A stretch of 64,000 nt of DNA from Mesorhizobium loti (GTDB taxonomy: Bacteria > Pseudomonadota > Alphaproteobacteria > Rhizobiales > Rhizobiaceae): positions 1 to 64,000 of the forward strand of contig NZ_PJRO01000016.1 in assembly GCF_002858745.1 (NCBI RefSeq), in the 5' to 3' direction. Each line of letters starts with the position of its first letter. Position 1 is the first letter of the stretch. The notes below the pieces were generated by a model. That model ran no database searches, was not told the origin of the DNA, and saw only the letters and a program-made list of their open reading frames with translations. Made by a program: the position numbers and the translations under genes. Positions 33,002 through 41,949 of the stretch are shown piece by piece.

Positions 33002-34360
33002 TCAGGCAGCGCCCTTGACGAACCAGCCGGGCTTGGCCTGCGTCAGCAGCCCGCCATAGATGGTGGCGGCGACGAGAGCCGTGGCCGGGGCAGAGAAGCT
33101 GGCGGTCAGCCCGCCCATCTGCTGCAGGCCAAGACCGATGGCGGCGGCGCCGAACCAGGCGGCGAGGCCGCAGGGGTTGAAGGCCGGGATGCGGTCGCTG
33201 CGGTATTCGAGCACGCCGCCGAATAGCCTGTCGTAACGCGAGGACAGGATGTGGGTCAGCGCGATGGCCACCCAGGCGACGACGAAGATGCCCTGATAGG
33301 CCAGTGCCTGCAGCAGATAGGCAAAGACGTCCGCCAGCATCAGCGCATAGACGATGGCGCCGACGACGATGGCCCAGACCACCTTGCCGACCCGCCTGCC
33401 CCCCGTCAGCTGCGCGAAGAACGTCTCCATGTTGACTGTGGCGAGGTAGAAGTTGGCGCTGTTGATGCGTGTCTGCGTCACCCACACGAACAGCAACCCG
33501 GAAATGCCCATCAGCTTGAGCAGAGCGAGCAGGACCGACACCTCGGACAAAGGACCGTCCATCGGCACGGTGCCGACCAGGAAGATGCCGAACAGCCCGT
33601 TGACGATCAGCGCCATCAGGTAGAACGGCGTGCCGAAATTGATCCAGGAATGGTAGTCGATATCCTCTTCGCGGCCGAAGCGGGAATAGTCGAAGGTGTA
33701 CATCATGAGAATCCACACCCCCATGAAATAGACGAAGCAGTGCCACCAGCCATCGGCGGGCGCGCCGCCGGCTGGGCCGACCGACAACCATGCGTTGGAA
33801 TAGCCATATTCGGCGATCGCCATGACCACGGCGGCGACAAGGCCGAGCAGATAGAGCGGCAAAAGCACGCCGTTGAGCTTGTCCAGCCAGTGCTGGATCG
33901 ACCCCAGGATCATCGGCACGCTGTAGAGCACGACGATGAGGGCGGCCCATTCATAGCTGATGCCGGGCAGCACGGTCTGGATGCCGACCGCGATCACCGA
34001 TCCCTCGAACACGGCATAATAGATCGCCGTCACGAAGAAGATGAGCGTGGCGAGCGCCGCGCCGGCATTGCCGAACAGGATGCGGGAGAACAGCGCGACC
34101 GACAGTCCGGTCCTGATCGCGAAGCGGGATATGATGAAGTTGACGACGCTGTAGACGACGACGGAAAGCAGCATGCCGATGATGGCGTTGCGGGCTCCGA
34201 AGCCCTGTGCAAGTGCTGCCGCGACGACGAAATAGAACACGGCGCTCGACACCGCCCACCAGGCCATGGTGAGGGATGTCTTGGACATGCGATGTTCGGG
34301 CGGCACGGGCCGCGTCGAGAAATCCAGATTTTCAGTGTCGGTGCTCACCGAGCCAGCCAT
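33002..34360 (-). CDS. NCS1 family permease (cytosine/purine/hydantoin type)
   Basis: A 452-residue protein with about 12 spans; GGAGG lies 6 bases before ATG 34360. Seen: MAWWAVSSAVFYFVVAAALA, FAIRTGLSVALFSRILFGNA, DYSRFG and YEWAALIVVL, the layout of CodB/PurE-like NCS1 transporters related to Mhp1. With hyuA and hyuB downstream the substrate is most likely a hydantoin or a pyrimidine/purine derivative. No gene in the 400 bases upstream. Confidence 0.85.
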   Translation of the reverse strand: MAGSVSTDTENLDFSTRPVPPEHRMSKTSLTMAWWAVSSAVFYFVVAAALAQGFGARNAIIGMLLSVVVYSVVNFIISRFAIRTGLSVALFSRILFGNAGAALATLIFFVTAIYYAVFEGSVIAVGIQTVLPGISYEWAALIVVLYSVPMILGSIQHWLDKLNGVLLPLYLLGLVAAVVMAIAEYGYSNAWLSVGPAGGAPADGWWHCFVYFMGVWILMMYTFDYSRFGREEDIDYHSWINFGTPFYLMALIVNGLFGIFLVGTVPMDGPLSEVSVLLALLKLMGISGLLFVWVTQTRINSANFYLATVNMETFFAQLTGGRRVGKVVWAIVVGAIVYALMLADVFAYLLQALAYQGIFVVAWVAIALTHILSSRYDRLFGGVLEYRSDRIPAFNPCGLAAWFGAAAIGLGLQQMGGLTASFSAPATALVAATIYGGLLTQAKPGWFVKGAA

Positions 34361-34700
34361 TTGTGCCTCCTCTCCACGTGGCAAACCAAGCTCCGCAATG
34401 GCGGCTTGGTGCAGGGGCCTGACTGGCTGCGGTGAGTTTGTTCGCGGCTCTTTTTTTGCAGCCGACCTGCCCCTGCGGCACATAGAGTAGGCAGATCGGC
34501 CGGCGGCTGTGTTGGACTGGAGCGCACGATCTCTTGGATTCGAGCACGCGGCATCCGGTGCTGAAAGGGCTGCTCCAGATGCCATTTCGACGGCACCTCG
34601 AGGAAGCAGTGGGCCAGTGCGCAGCATGCCAGCGGCCGAACGGAGTCGCCCGGAAAACCGGCTTGCGGATGCCGAGCTGCCATCCAGTCCTGCGTGTCCG

Positions 34701-34737
34701 TTGACCCAGCGACATACGAACCATATATGGTCCGTAT
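34701..34737 (+). promoter_or_regulatory. Promoter with near-perfect 24-bp palindrome before the ParD-like gene
   Basis: TTGACC (34701-34706) and TATATG (34724-34729) are 17 bases apart. The palindrome at 34714-34737 reads ATACG-a-ACCATATATGGT-c-CGTAT, with one mismatched pair, and covers the -10. It lies 25 bases upstream of the ParD-like start, a typical autoregulation site. Confidence 0.6.
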
Positions 34738-34761
34738 ATTCATCGGGCTTGAAGGACAGTC

Positions 34762-34968
34762 ATGGGCATCGTGAAGATCGACGAGGAACTGCATGAGGAG
34801 GTGCGGCGCGCCTCAACGGTGATGTGCCGTTCCATCAACGCGCAGGCCGAATTCTGGATGAAGATCGGCATGCTGGCCGAGGCCAATCCGACGCTGCCCT
34901 TCACCGAGATCGTCAAGCGGGAACTTGCCGGAGCGCAAGCGCATCCTGTCAACCTCGCGGTAGCCTGA
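34762..34968 (+). CDS. ParD-like antitoxin-family protein
   Basis: A 68-residue protein: MGIVKIDEELHEEVRRASTV, then RSINAQAEFWMKIGMLAEAN and PTLPFTEIVKRELA. The strand-helix-helix pattern is of the ribbon-helix-helix ParD-like family. The expected partner would be a toxin, but the next gene, one base downstream, encodes methionine aminopeptidase. A palindromic site covers its promoter, suggesting self-repression. Pairing of this family with map has been seen in other proteobacteria, as I recall. Confidence 0.8.
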   Translation: MGIVKIDEELHEEVRRASTVMCRSINAQAEFWMKIGMLAEANPTLPFTEIVKRELAGAQAHPVNLAVA

Positions 34969-34969
34969 C

Positions 34970-35737
34970 ATGGTCAAGACACCGGACGAACTGGCGCTGA
35001 TGCGCCAGTCAGGCAGGCTGCTGGCTTCCGTCTTCGAGATGCTGGACGGGCTGGAGCTCGCCGGCATGTCGACACTTGAGGTCGACACGCTGGTCGACCG
35101 CTTCATCACGCAGGATCTCGCCGCCCGCCCGGCGAGCAAAGGGCAGTACGGCTACAAGCATGTGCTGAACTGCTCGATCAACCATGTCGTCTGCCACGGT
35201 GTGCCGGATGCGACCGAGATCATCCAGGATGGCGACATCGTCAACTTCGACATCACGCTCGAGAAGAACGGCTTCATCGCCGATTCCTCGAAGACCTACA
35301 TGGTCGGGGATGCCTCGCCCACGGCAAGACGGCTGGTGCGGGTGGCGCAGGAGGCGATGTGGAAGGGCATCAGGCAAGTGCGGCCCGGCGCGCATCTCGG
35401 CGACATCGGCTATGCCATCGAACGTCACGCCAAGAAGAACGGCTATTCGGTGGTGCGCGACTATTGCGGCCACGGCATCGGCCGCGAGATGCACGAGGAA
35501 CCGCAGGTGCTGAACCACGGCCGGCCGGGCACCGGCGTGAGGCTGCAGGAAGGCATGGTGTTCACCATCGAGCCGATGGTCAACCAGGGCACCCGCAGGG
35601 TAACAACGGCCGATGACGGCTGGACGGTTGTAACCAATGACGGCAAGCTTTCCGCCCAATTCGAGCACACCGTCGCCGTCACCGCCACCGGTGTCGAAGT
35701 GCTGACGCTGCGGCGGGGCGAGAAGCTGGCGGCGTAA
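34970..35737 (+). CDS. map: Methionine aminopeptidase type I
   Basis: A 255-residue enzyme that removes N-terminal Met. All five metal ligands are present: Asp94, Asp105, His168, Glu201 and Glu232, as is the substrate-side His76 (NHVVCHGVPD). No N-terminal zinc finger extension. It begins one base after the ParD-like stop and must be cotranscribed with it under a palindromic promoter. The housekeeping map would not be expected beside a ParD-like gene, so this may be an accessory copy with conditional expression. Confidence 0.95.
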   Translation: MVKTPDELALMRQSGRLLASVFEMLDGLELAGMSTLEVDTLVDRFITQDLAARPASKGQYGYKHVLNCSINHVVCHGVPDATEIIQDGDIVNFDITLEKNGFIADSSKTYMVGDASPTARRLVRVAQEAMWKGIRQVRPGAHLGDIGYAIERHAKKNGYSVVRDYCGHGIGREMHEEPQVLNHGRPGTGVRLQEGMVFTIEPMVNQGTRRVTTADDGWTVVTNDGKLSAQFEHTVAVTATGVEVLTLRRGEKLAA

Positions 35738-35765
35738 GCACCAGCACATAGCGTCCCTGCCGGGG

Positions 35766-36650
35766 CTATTTCAGCGGCAGGAACAGTTCCACCACGACCT
35801 CATGCGCCGGCACGTCCGGGATGAGGGCGAGCCGGCGCCGGCAATAGACCGGGAAGTCGCGCACCTCCTCGCCGCTGGCCGGAAGCCATTCGCGGTAGAG
35901 GTAGGTTGCTGCGGGTTCGAGATTGTTGGTGTTGCCGGGGTAGCGCAGCACCGCGCAGCGTCCGCCGGGGATGACGCCGGCCTTCATCAGGGCGTCGTCC
36001 GGATCGACCGGCTGGTCGATCTCGACGCACAGGTCCATCGCGTAGTCGGCCGGATTGGCGGGGCAGCGTTCGGAGCGGAACACCATGAAGGTCGAGCGCG
36101 TCTCGGCCGACAGGCCGGCGGCCTTGCCCCAGGCCCTGAAGCGTTGGCTGGTCGTGCCGAGCATGGCCCGGTCGCCGCGATGTTCCAGGATCGCCACCGG
36201 GGTGGATTCCACATCGCGGATCGTCACGTCGTCTTCGCTAAAAATGATCTTCATCAGCTTGCTCCTCGCGTTGTCGAGAGGCCCGAAGGCCACAAGCCAC
36301 GGCTCCCAGTCGGGCGACTTCCGGAATGACGAAGGCGATTGCCCGAGCCGTTGCCGGAAGGCGCGGGCGAAGGCATCGGGCGCATCGTAGCCGGCATCCA
36401 TCGCGATCTCCGTGACGCTTTCGGCGTCCGGAACGGCCAGCCTCTGCGAAGCACGCTTCATGCGGGCCAGCTGGACATAACGATGTACGGACAACCCGAA
36501 GGTCGCCATGAACTGCCGGTGGAAGTGGAATTTCGAGAAGGCGGCGACCCGGCTCAGCGCGTCGAGGTCCAGATCGCCGTCAAGATGGCGGTCGATATGG
36601 TCCAGCACACGCTGCATACGGGCATGATAGTTATGAAGCGCCGTCTTCAT
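35766..36650 (-). CDS. AraC-family regulator with GyrI-like effector domain
   Basis: A 294-residue protein from ATG 36650 (GGAGAAAG upstream). Residues ~10-110 hold the AraC helix-turn-helix pair (LDALSRVAAFSKFHFHRQFM, VTEIAMDAGYDAPDAFARAF); residues ~135-294 are a GyrI-like/Rob C-terminal domain (VTIRDVESTPVAILEHRGDR, AVLRYPGNTNNLEPAATYLY). Such proteins bind hydrophobic compounds or drugs. It is divergent to the aminotransferase gene at 36836 and may control it. Confidence 0.85.
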   Translation of the reverse strand: MKTALHNYHARMQRVLDHIDRHLDGDLDLDALSRVAAFSKFHFHRQFMATFGLSVHRYVQLARMKRASQRLAVPDAESVTEIAMDAGYDAPDAFARAFRQRLGQSPSSFRKSPDWEPWLVAFGPLDNARSKLMKIIFSEDDVTIRDVESTPVAILEHRGDRAMLGTTSQRFRAWGKAAGLSAETRSTFMVFRSERCPANPADYAMDLCVEIDQPVDPDDALMKAGVIPGGRCAVLRYPGNTNNLEPAATYLYREWLPASGEEVRDFPVYCRRRLALIPDVPAHEVVVELFLPLK

Positions 36651-36835
36651 CGTCTTTCTCCGTGGCGGCCCCAGATAGCCGCCAGGCGTCATGATGCGCT
36701 CGACCGATCTTGCGGTTCGAGAGCCCCGCGAGGACCGCGTCGCCGCGCCTCCGGATTCTCGCTCGCCTCCACCTGTTTGTCCTGGCACATGATCTCTATC
36801 TGAGGAATTGCCAACCCGCCGACCGAGGAGACACC

Positions 36836-38005
36836 ATGATCGATATCGACCGCGTGCGCGCAGAGACACCTTCATGCGCCGATGTCCTGCATTTTAACAA
36901 TGCTGGATCTTCGTTGATGCCGCTGCCGGTGTTCGAGGCGGTCTCCAACGCCTTGAAGCTGGAATACAGCGTCGGCGGCTATGAGGCGGAGCGGTTGCTC
37001 GGCGACGAGCTGCGCGCATTCTATGACGAGTTCGCGCAGCTTCTGAACGCGGAGCCGGAGGAGATCGCCTTCGTCGAGAATGCGACGCGGGCCTGGGACA
37101 TGGCCTTCTACGGCCTGCCGCTGAAAGCGGGCGACCGTGTCGTCACCCACGCCTCGGAATATGCCTCGAACTATCTGGCGCTGCTGCAGCAGGCCAGGCG
37201 GCGCGGCATCGTCATCGACGTCGTCCCGTCGGACGCCCATGGCCAGATCGACCTGGCCGCGCTGGAAGCGGCGATCACGCCGCAGACGAAGCTGATCGCG
37301 CTGACGCATGTGCCGACCCAGGGCGGACTGGTCAATCCGGCGATCGAAGTCGGCAGGATCGCGCGCAGGCACAACATCACCTACCTGCTCGACGCCTGCC
37401 AGTCGGTCGGCCAGATGGTCGTCGACGTGAAGGCCATCGGCTGCGACATCCTCTCCGGCACCGGGCGCAAGTTCCTGCGCGGTCCGCGCGGCACCGGCTT
37501 CCTCTATGTGCGCAAGGAAATCGCCGAGACGATCGACCCGCCGTTCATCGATCTTCTCTCCGCGACCTGGACGCAGCCGCAAAGCTACGAGCTCGCCGGT
37601 GGCGCCAGACGCTTCGAGAACTTCGAAAGTTATGTCGCGGGCCGGGTCGGGCTGACGGCGGCCGTGCGTTATGCGCGCGGGGTTGGAATTCCGGCGATCG
37701 AACAGCGCGTATCAAGCCTCGCCGACACTCTGCGCGGTGAACTCGCTGCCATCGACGGCGTCGGCGTGCACGACCTCGGGCAGGTCAAATGCGGCATCGT
37801 GACCTTCCAGAAGTCTTCCATGCAGGCCAAGGAGATCGCCGAGCGGCTGCGCGGGCAGAACATCAACGTCTCCGTTTCAATCCTGCCCTATGCGCAGTTG
37901 GACCTCGGCCAGCGAGGCCTGGCATCGCTGGTGCGGGCTTCCGTGCACTACTTCAACACCGACGACGAGATCGAACGGTTCGTGGCCGCGATCCGGGCCG
38001 TGTGA
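36836..38005 (+). CDS. Class V PLP-dependent aminotransferase (cysteine desulfurase-like fold)
   Basis: A 389-residue enzyme with GAGGAG before the ATG. PLP-binding residues are visible: Asp186 in YLLDACQS and the Schiff-base Lys212 in SGTGRKFLRGPRGTGF. Start FNNAGSSLMPLPVFEAVSNA is of the CsdA/isopenicillin-epimerase-like group. No Cys-bearing loop typical of NifS is apparent in the C-terminal part (VKCGIVTFQK has a Cys but in a different context), so a racemase, lyase or aminotransferase role is as likely as desulfuration. Confidence 0.85.
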   Translation: MIDIDRVRAETPSCADVLHFNNAGSSLMPLPVFEAVSNALKLEYSVGGYEAERLLGDELRAFYDEFAQLLNAEPEEIAFVENATRAWDMAFYGLPLKAGDRVVTHASEYASNYLALLQQARRRGIVIDVVPSDAHGQIDLAALEAAITPQTKLIALTHVPTQGGLVNPAIEVGRIARRHNITYLLDACQSVGQMVVDVKAIGCDILSGTGRKFLRGPRGTGFLYVRKEIAETIDPPFIDLLSATWTQPQSYELAGGARRFENFESYVAGRVGLTAAVRYARGVGIPAIEQRVSSLADTLRGELAAIDGVGVHDLGQVKCGIVTFQKSSMQAKEIAERLRGQNINVSVSILPYAQLDLGQRGLASLVRASVHYFNTDDEIERFVAAIRAV

Positions 38006-38106
38006 GGCGCAACGGGCTCCCGGCCATGCATGAAAGTGGCCGTTCGATTGAACCGGGCGGCCGCTTGCGGCGTTGAGCGATGCCAACCCGTGCAAAGGAG
38101 CCCCGC

Positions 38107-38460
38107 ATGACCGTCCGCAAATTCTCCGTGTCCGATGCCTCGTTCGAGCATGTGCCCGGACTGGATGGCGAAGTCTTCACCGGCAACCTCGTCGACCAGC
38201 GCGACGGCGCGCCGGTCACCATCGGCTATGGCCGCTACGGTCCCGAGGTCAGCATCGACATCAGGCTGGCCGTCGACGACGTCATGGTGGTGCTGAAGGG
38301 ACGGCTGTCGGTGACGAGCGAGGCCGGCGAGGTTACCGCCGGCCCAGGCGAGATCGTGCACATGCCGACGGGCGACAGGGTGACCATTCGCGCGCATGAG
38401 GACGGCGCGATCACCGCCTATGTCACCTATCCGCACTGGCGGGAGGCTGAGGGCGGGTGA
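38107..38460 (+). CDS. Cupin-fold protein (EutQ-like)
   Basis: A 117-residue single-cupin protein with AAAGGAG before ATG 38107. Beta strands VSIDIRLAVDDVMVVLKGRL and AGPGEIVHMPTGDRVTIRAH fit cupin motifs 1 and 2, but the metal-binding His of motif 1 are not evident. Resembles the EutQ/cupin proteins linked to small-amine metabolism. It lies ~100 bases after the aminotransferase, in the same direction; a shared pathway is possible. Confidence 0.7.
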   Translation: MTVRKFSVSDASFEHVPGLDGEVFTGNLVDQRDGAPVTIGYGRYGPEVSIDIRLAVDDVMVVLKGRLSVTSEAGEVTAGPGEIVHMPTGDRVTIRAHEDGAITAYVTYPHWREAEGG

Positions 38461-38520
38461 GTGCTGGGTGGCCGTGAAGCGTCGTACAGTCTCTTGAACT
38501 TGACGCCTCGCCATCAGGCC

Positions 38521-38766
38521 TTCCGGCATGGATCCCCGACACTCTGCACTCCTACGGTCGCTCCGAGGTCGAGGATGACGGGGTTTCGTTGCCGCACGCA
38601 AACAGCGAACGCTGGCGCCACCATCAACGTCACCCGGACCGAACGTTAACCAGAAGTGTCGGCGTCATCACCAGCGCTGGAGATTGACCGAGACGCTCTT
38701 ACCCTCGTCATCCTCGACCTCGTAGGGAGCGAAGCGACTGGAGAGTGTCGGGGATCCATGCCGGAA
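38521..38766. repeat. Dispersed repeat family C, second inverted pair
   Basis: Arms 38521-38579 and 38707-38766 share TTCCGGCATGGATCCCCGAC and GAGGTCGAGGATGAC in opposite directions. Same architecture as 5104-5329 with an unrelated centre. Accounts for the gene-free stretch 38461-38813. Confidence 0.8.
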
Positions 38767-38813
38767 CGCCTGAGGTCGTGGGCGACGACCCAACAGTCGC
38801 CCAATGCCAAACC

Positions 38814-39692
38814 TCAGCCCGCCAAGGTCCCATCCAGCGTGGCCAGCCGCCCGTAAAGCTCGGGCCGGCGATCGCGGAACACGCCCCAGGAGCGGCGTTG
38901 ATGGGCGATGGCGTCGAGGTCGAAGGCGGCAGTCAGCACGGTTTCGGTTTCGCGGTCCGCCTCGGCCACCTTGGCGCCGGTCGGGTCGGCGATGAAGGAC
39001 GAGCCGTAGAAGGTGATGCTGGTGCCGGCGCGGCCCTGTTCGGTGCCGATGCGGTTGGAAGCCAACAGCGGCATGATGTTGGCGCCGGCATGCCCCTGCA
39101 TGACGCGCTGCCAATGGGCGCTGGAATCGAGCCCCGCATCATGCGGCTCGGAGCCGATCGCGGTCGGATAGAGCAGGATTTCGGCGCCCTGCAGCGCCAT
39201 CGAGCGCGCGGCTTCGGGAAACCACTGGTCCCAGCAGATGCCGACACCGATCACGCCCGCCTTCGTCTTCCAGACCTTGAAGCCGGTGTCGCCCGGCGAA
39301 AAATAGAACTTTTCCATGTAGCCGGGGCCGTCCGGGATGTGGCTCTTGCGGTAGTTGCCGAGCACGGCTCCATCGGCATCGATGACGGCAAGGCTGTTGA
39401 AATAGCTCTGGCCGGCACGCTCGAAATAACTGACCGGCAAGACGACGCCGAGCTCGCGCGCCAGGCCCGAGAAATGCGCGATCAACGGGTTGTCCGCAAA
39501 CGGCCGGGCAAGATCGAAGAAGCCGTGGAACTGGTCCTGGCAGAAATAGGGCGCGGCGAACAGTTCCTGGATCAGGACGAGATCGGCTCCCTTTTTCTTC
39601 GCCTCCCGCACCAGCCTCTCGGCGCGCGCGACATTGTCCTTCTCGTCCCAGACACAGGCCATCTGGGTGGCGGCGATGGTTACCTTGCGCAT
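38814..39692 (-). CDS. aguB: N-carbamoylputrescine amidase
   Basis: A 292-residue nitrilase-superfamily enzyme with the full Glu43–Lys116–Cys153 triad (IQELFAAPYF, NYRKSHIPDG, GICWDQWFPE). YFCQDQ and YMEKFYFSPGDTGFKVW are typical of AguB. It converts N-carbamoylputrescine to putrescine, CO2 and ammonia. The partner enzyme, agmatine deiminase, is at 41950-43062, with a LuxR regulator and a polyamine-binding protein in between. Confidence 0.95.
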   Translation of the reverse strand: MRKVTIAATQMACVWDEKDNVARAERLVREAKKKGADLVLIQELFAAPYFCQDQFHGFFDLARPFADNPLIAHFSGLARELGVVLPVSYFERAGQSYFNSLAVIDADGAVLGNYRKSHIPDGPGYMEKFYFSPGDTGFKVWKTKAGVIGVGICWDQWFPEAARSMALQGAEILLYPTAIGSEPHDAGLDSSAHWQRVMQGHAGANIMPLLASNRIGTEQGRAGTSITFYGSSFIADPTGAKVAEADRETETVLTAAFDLDAIAHQRRSWGVFRDRRPELYGRLATLDGTLAG

Positions 39693-39810
39693 GATCTGGC
39701 GAACTCCTTTGTTATGGCCGACCTATAGGCTGCTTGATTGATGATTGGCATCGGCTTGAAATCCTGCCGGCACCGTCTATCGTTCGGGACATGCAGCCGG
39801 CTTTTTCCCA

Positions 39811-39903
39811 AGAGCGTTTGCGTTCTTCACGGAAACGCGGAAACACTCCTTGTTCCGACGCAATTCCGGACGCAAAATCGCTGCGCACTTTTGCTGGAAT
39901 TTC
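39811..39903. repeat. Repeat family A, reverse copy in front of the LuxR gene
   Basis: Reads as GAGCGTTTGCGTTCTTCACG then CGCAATTCCGGACGCAAAAT; opposite orientation to copies at 974 and 21767. The reading frame of the LuxR gene is open through it, but the start is placed downstream. Confidence 0.75.
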
Positions 39904-39934
39904 GCTCGAGCAGTTCGGACGCTGGAGCCAGGGC

Positions 39935-40687
39935 GTGGCTGCGGCCGCGATGGCCAGCTCGACCGAAGAGATTTCGGCCACCTTCACCGCCGCCGCAAGC
40001 GGATTGCTGGCCTGTGACCGCGCCTATGTCGGGCTTTACCTGCGCGACCACAGTTCCGTGACGATCGACGACCGCGGGCCAGATCCCTGGAACCGCAACT
40101 ACGACGCGCATCTCTACCGGCAGGACCCGTTCTTCCGGAGATTCGCCAACACGCGGCAGGATTTCCTGCTGCCGCTCGCCGCGCTCGATACAGGCGACTT
40201 CCAGCGGACCGCCTATTACCGGGACTTCTATGAACCGTCGCAAAGCTTCGACGAGATCACCGGCGTGTTCAACCTCGACACCAAGGCGGCGGGCTACATC
40301 ACCTTCCTGCGGTTTCGCGGCGCGCCGGCGTTCGGCCCGCAAGACCTCGCGCTCGCCGAAGCGATCAGCGGCGCGACGCGCCTGGTGCTGAAACAGCTGT
40401 GGCTGCAGTGGCGCAGCGAGGAGCAGATGGCCATCCGTTGCGGGGAAGAGGCCGATCACGAGCGCAACGGCTCCGCCTTGCGGCTGTCACGGCTCAGCAC
40501 ACGCGAGCGCCAGATCGCGGACCTGCTCATCGATGGCGGCTCGGCCAAATCCATATCACGCAGCCTTGCCATTTCGCCCGGAACCGTGCGCAACCACATC
40601 AAGAAGGTCTACGCCAAGCTCGGCTGTCATTCGCAAGTCGAACTGATGGCGGCGGCAAGGGTGGCCGAGCCGGCAACCCTGCCGTAG
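39935..40687 (+). CDS. LuxR-type regulator of the agmatine region
   Basis: A 250-residue protein. Start taken at GTG 39935 with GGAG 7 bases upstream (ATG 39950 is second choice); the frame is open further up through a dispersed repeat and that part is unlikely to be native. The N-terminal ~170 residues form a sensing region (ACDRAYVGLYLRDHSSVTID); the C-terminal LuxR helix-turn-helix has LSTRERQIADLLIDGGSAKS and GTVRNHIKKVYAKLGC. Divergent from aguB, so it probably controls the agmatine genes. Confidence 0.8.
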   Translation: MAAAAMASSTEEISATFTAAASGLLACDRAYVGLYLRDHSSVTIDDRGPDPWNRNYDAHLYRQDPFFRRFANTRQDFLLPLAALDTGDFQRTAYYRDFYEPSQSFDEITGVFNLDTKAAGYITFLRFRGAPAFGPQDLALAEAISGATRLVLKQLWLQWRSEEQMAIRCGEEADHERNGSALRLSRLSTRERQIADLLIDGGSAKSISRSLAISPGTVRNHIKKVYAKLGCHSQVELMAAARVAEPATLP

Positions 40688-40810
40688 CTTGTCCCGTCAT
40701 GCCCAACGGCAGTCGCTGAAGCTCCTCCTCTCCGTCGCCGCTTCGCGGCGGCTTCGCCGCCGGTGCAAGGCGAGACGGAGAGGGGTCCTGGCGCCATCAG
40801 CAATAGCCCC

Positions 40811-41908
40811 TCATTGCCCGGTGACGACACGCGTCCACAGCCGGTTCTGCAGGCGCAGTTGCTTGGCGTCGGCCGGGTTGAGCGCGAACAGCTTGGCTTT
40901 CACCTCGGCCGGCGGGAACACGCCGGGATCCTTGGCAACGACCGGGTCGACCAAAGGCAGCGATTCCGGCACCGGATTGGCGAAGGAGATATAGCTGGAG
41001 TTCGCGGCCGCGATGTCGGGCCGCATGTTGAAGTCGATCCAGGCGTGCGCGTTCTGCGGATGCGGCGCATCCTTCGGGATCGCCATGGTGTCGAAGTTGA
41101 TCAGCGTTCCTTCCTTGGGGATCGAATAGGCGATCTCGCGCTTGTTGGCGGCGGCTGCGGCACGCGTCCTTGCCTGCAGGATATCGCCGGACCAGCCCAG
41201 CACGACGCAGATGTCGCCATTGGCGAGATCGTTGATGTATTTCGAGGAATGGAAATAGCGGATGTAGGGCCGCACCTTGGTGAGAAGCGCCTCGACCTTG
41301 GCGAGATCGTCCGGATCGGTCGATTTCGGATCGATCTTCAGATAGTTCATCGCCATGGGAATGACTTCGGCCGGCGCATCCAGCATGGTGACGCCGCAGT
41401 CGGCGAACTTCTTCACCACATCGGGATTGAAGACCATGTCGAGCGAATCGACCGGGGCGTCGGGCATGCGTTTCTTCACCGCCTCGACATTGTAGCCGAC
41501 GCCATCGGTGACCTCCATGTAAGGCACGGCATGGACATTGTCGGGATCGGCGTTGCCGACCAGCTTCTGCGCCTGCGGATCGAGTTTGGCGAAATTGCCG
41601 AGCTTCGTCTTGTCCAGCGGCATGAAAGCCGCGGCCGTCACCTGGTTCTTCAGGAAAGGAAAGGCGGAAGGATAGACCACGTCGTAACCGGACCCGCCGG
41701 TCAGCAGCTTGGTTTCCAGCACCTCGTTGCCGTCATAGACGTCGTAGACGACCTTGATGCCGGTCTCCTTCTCGAACTTCGCCGCCGTGTCGGGTGCAAT
41801 GTAGTCGGACCAGTTGTAGACGTTGACGACCTTTTCTTCCTCGGCCTTCGCAGCACCGGCAAAAACACAGCTTGCCAGTAAAAATACCGAGATCATGGAT
41901 GTGTGCAT
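40811..41908 (-). CDS. Periplasmic polyamine-binding protein (PotF/PotD-like)
   Basis: A 365-residue protein; ATG 41908 chosen because GGGAG lies 6 bases upstream. Signal peptide MHTSMISVFLLASCVFAGAA. NVYNWSDYIAPDTAAKFEKE and GYDVVYPSAFPFLKNQ are the family signature; SSKYINDLANGDICVVLGWS contacts ligand in PotF. No ABC permease or ATPase is encoded near, so it must share a transporter elsewhere. Lies between the regulator and aguA; fits agmatine or putrescine uptake. Confidence 0.9.
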   Translation of the reverse strand: MHTSMISVFLLASCVFAGAAKAEEEKVVNVYNWSDYIAPDTAAKFEKETGIKVVYDVYDGNEVLETKLLTGGSGYDVVYPSAFPFLKNQVTAAAFMPLDKTKLGNFAKLDPQAQKLVGNADPDNVHAVPYMEVTDGVGYNVEAVKKRMPDAPVDSLDMVFNPDVVKKFADCGVTMLDAPAEVIPMAMNYLKIDPKSTDPDDLAKVEALLTKVRPYIRYFHSSKYINDLANGDICVVLGWSGDILQARTRAAAAANKREIAYSIPKEGTLINFDTMAIPKDAPHPQNAHAWIDFNMRPDIAAANSSYISFANPVPESLPLVDPVVAKDPGVFPPAEVKAKLFALNPADAKQLRLQNRLWTRVVTGQ

Positions 41909-41949
41909 GTCATCTCCCATTGTGGTGGCCTGCGGAGCATTCGCTCTCT

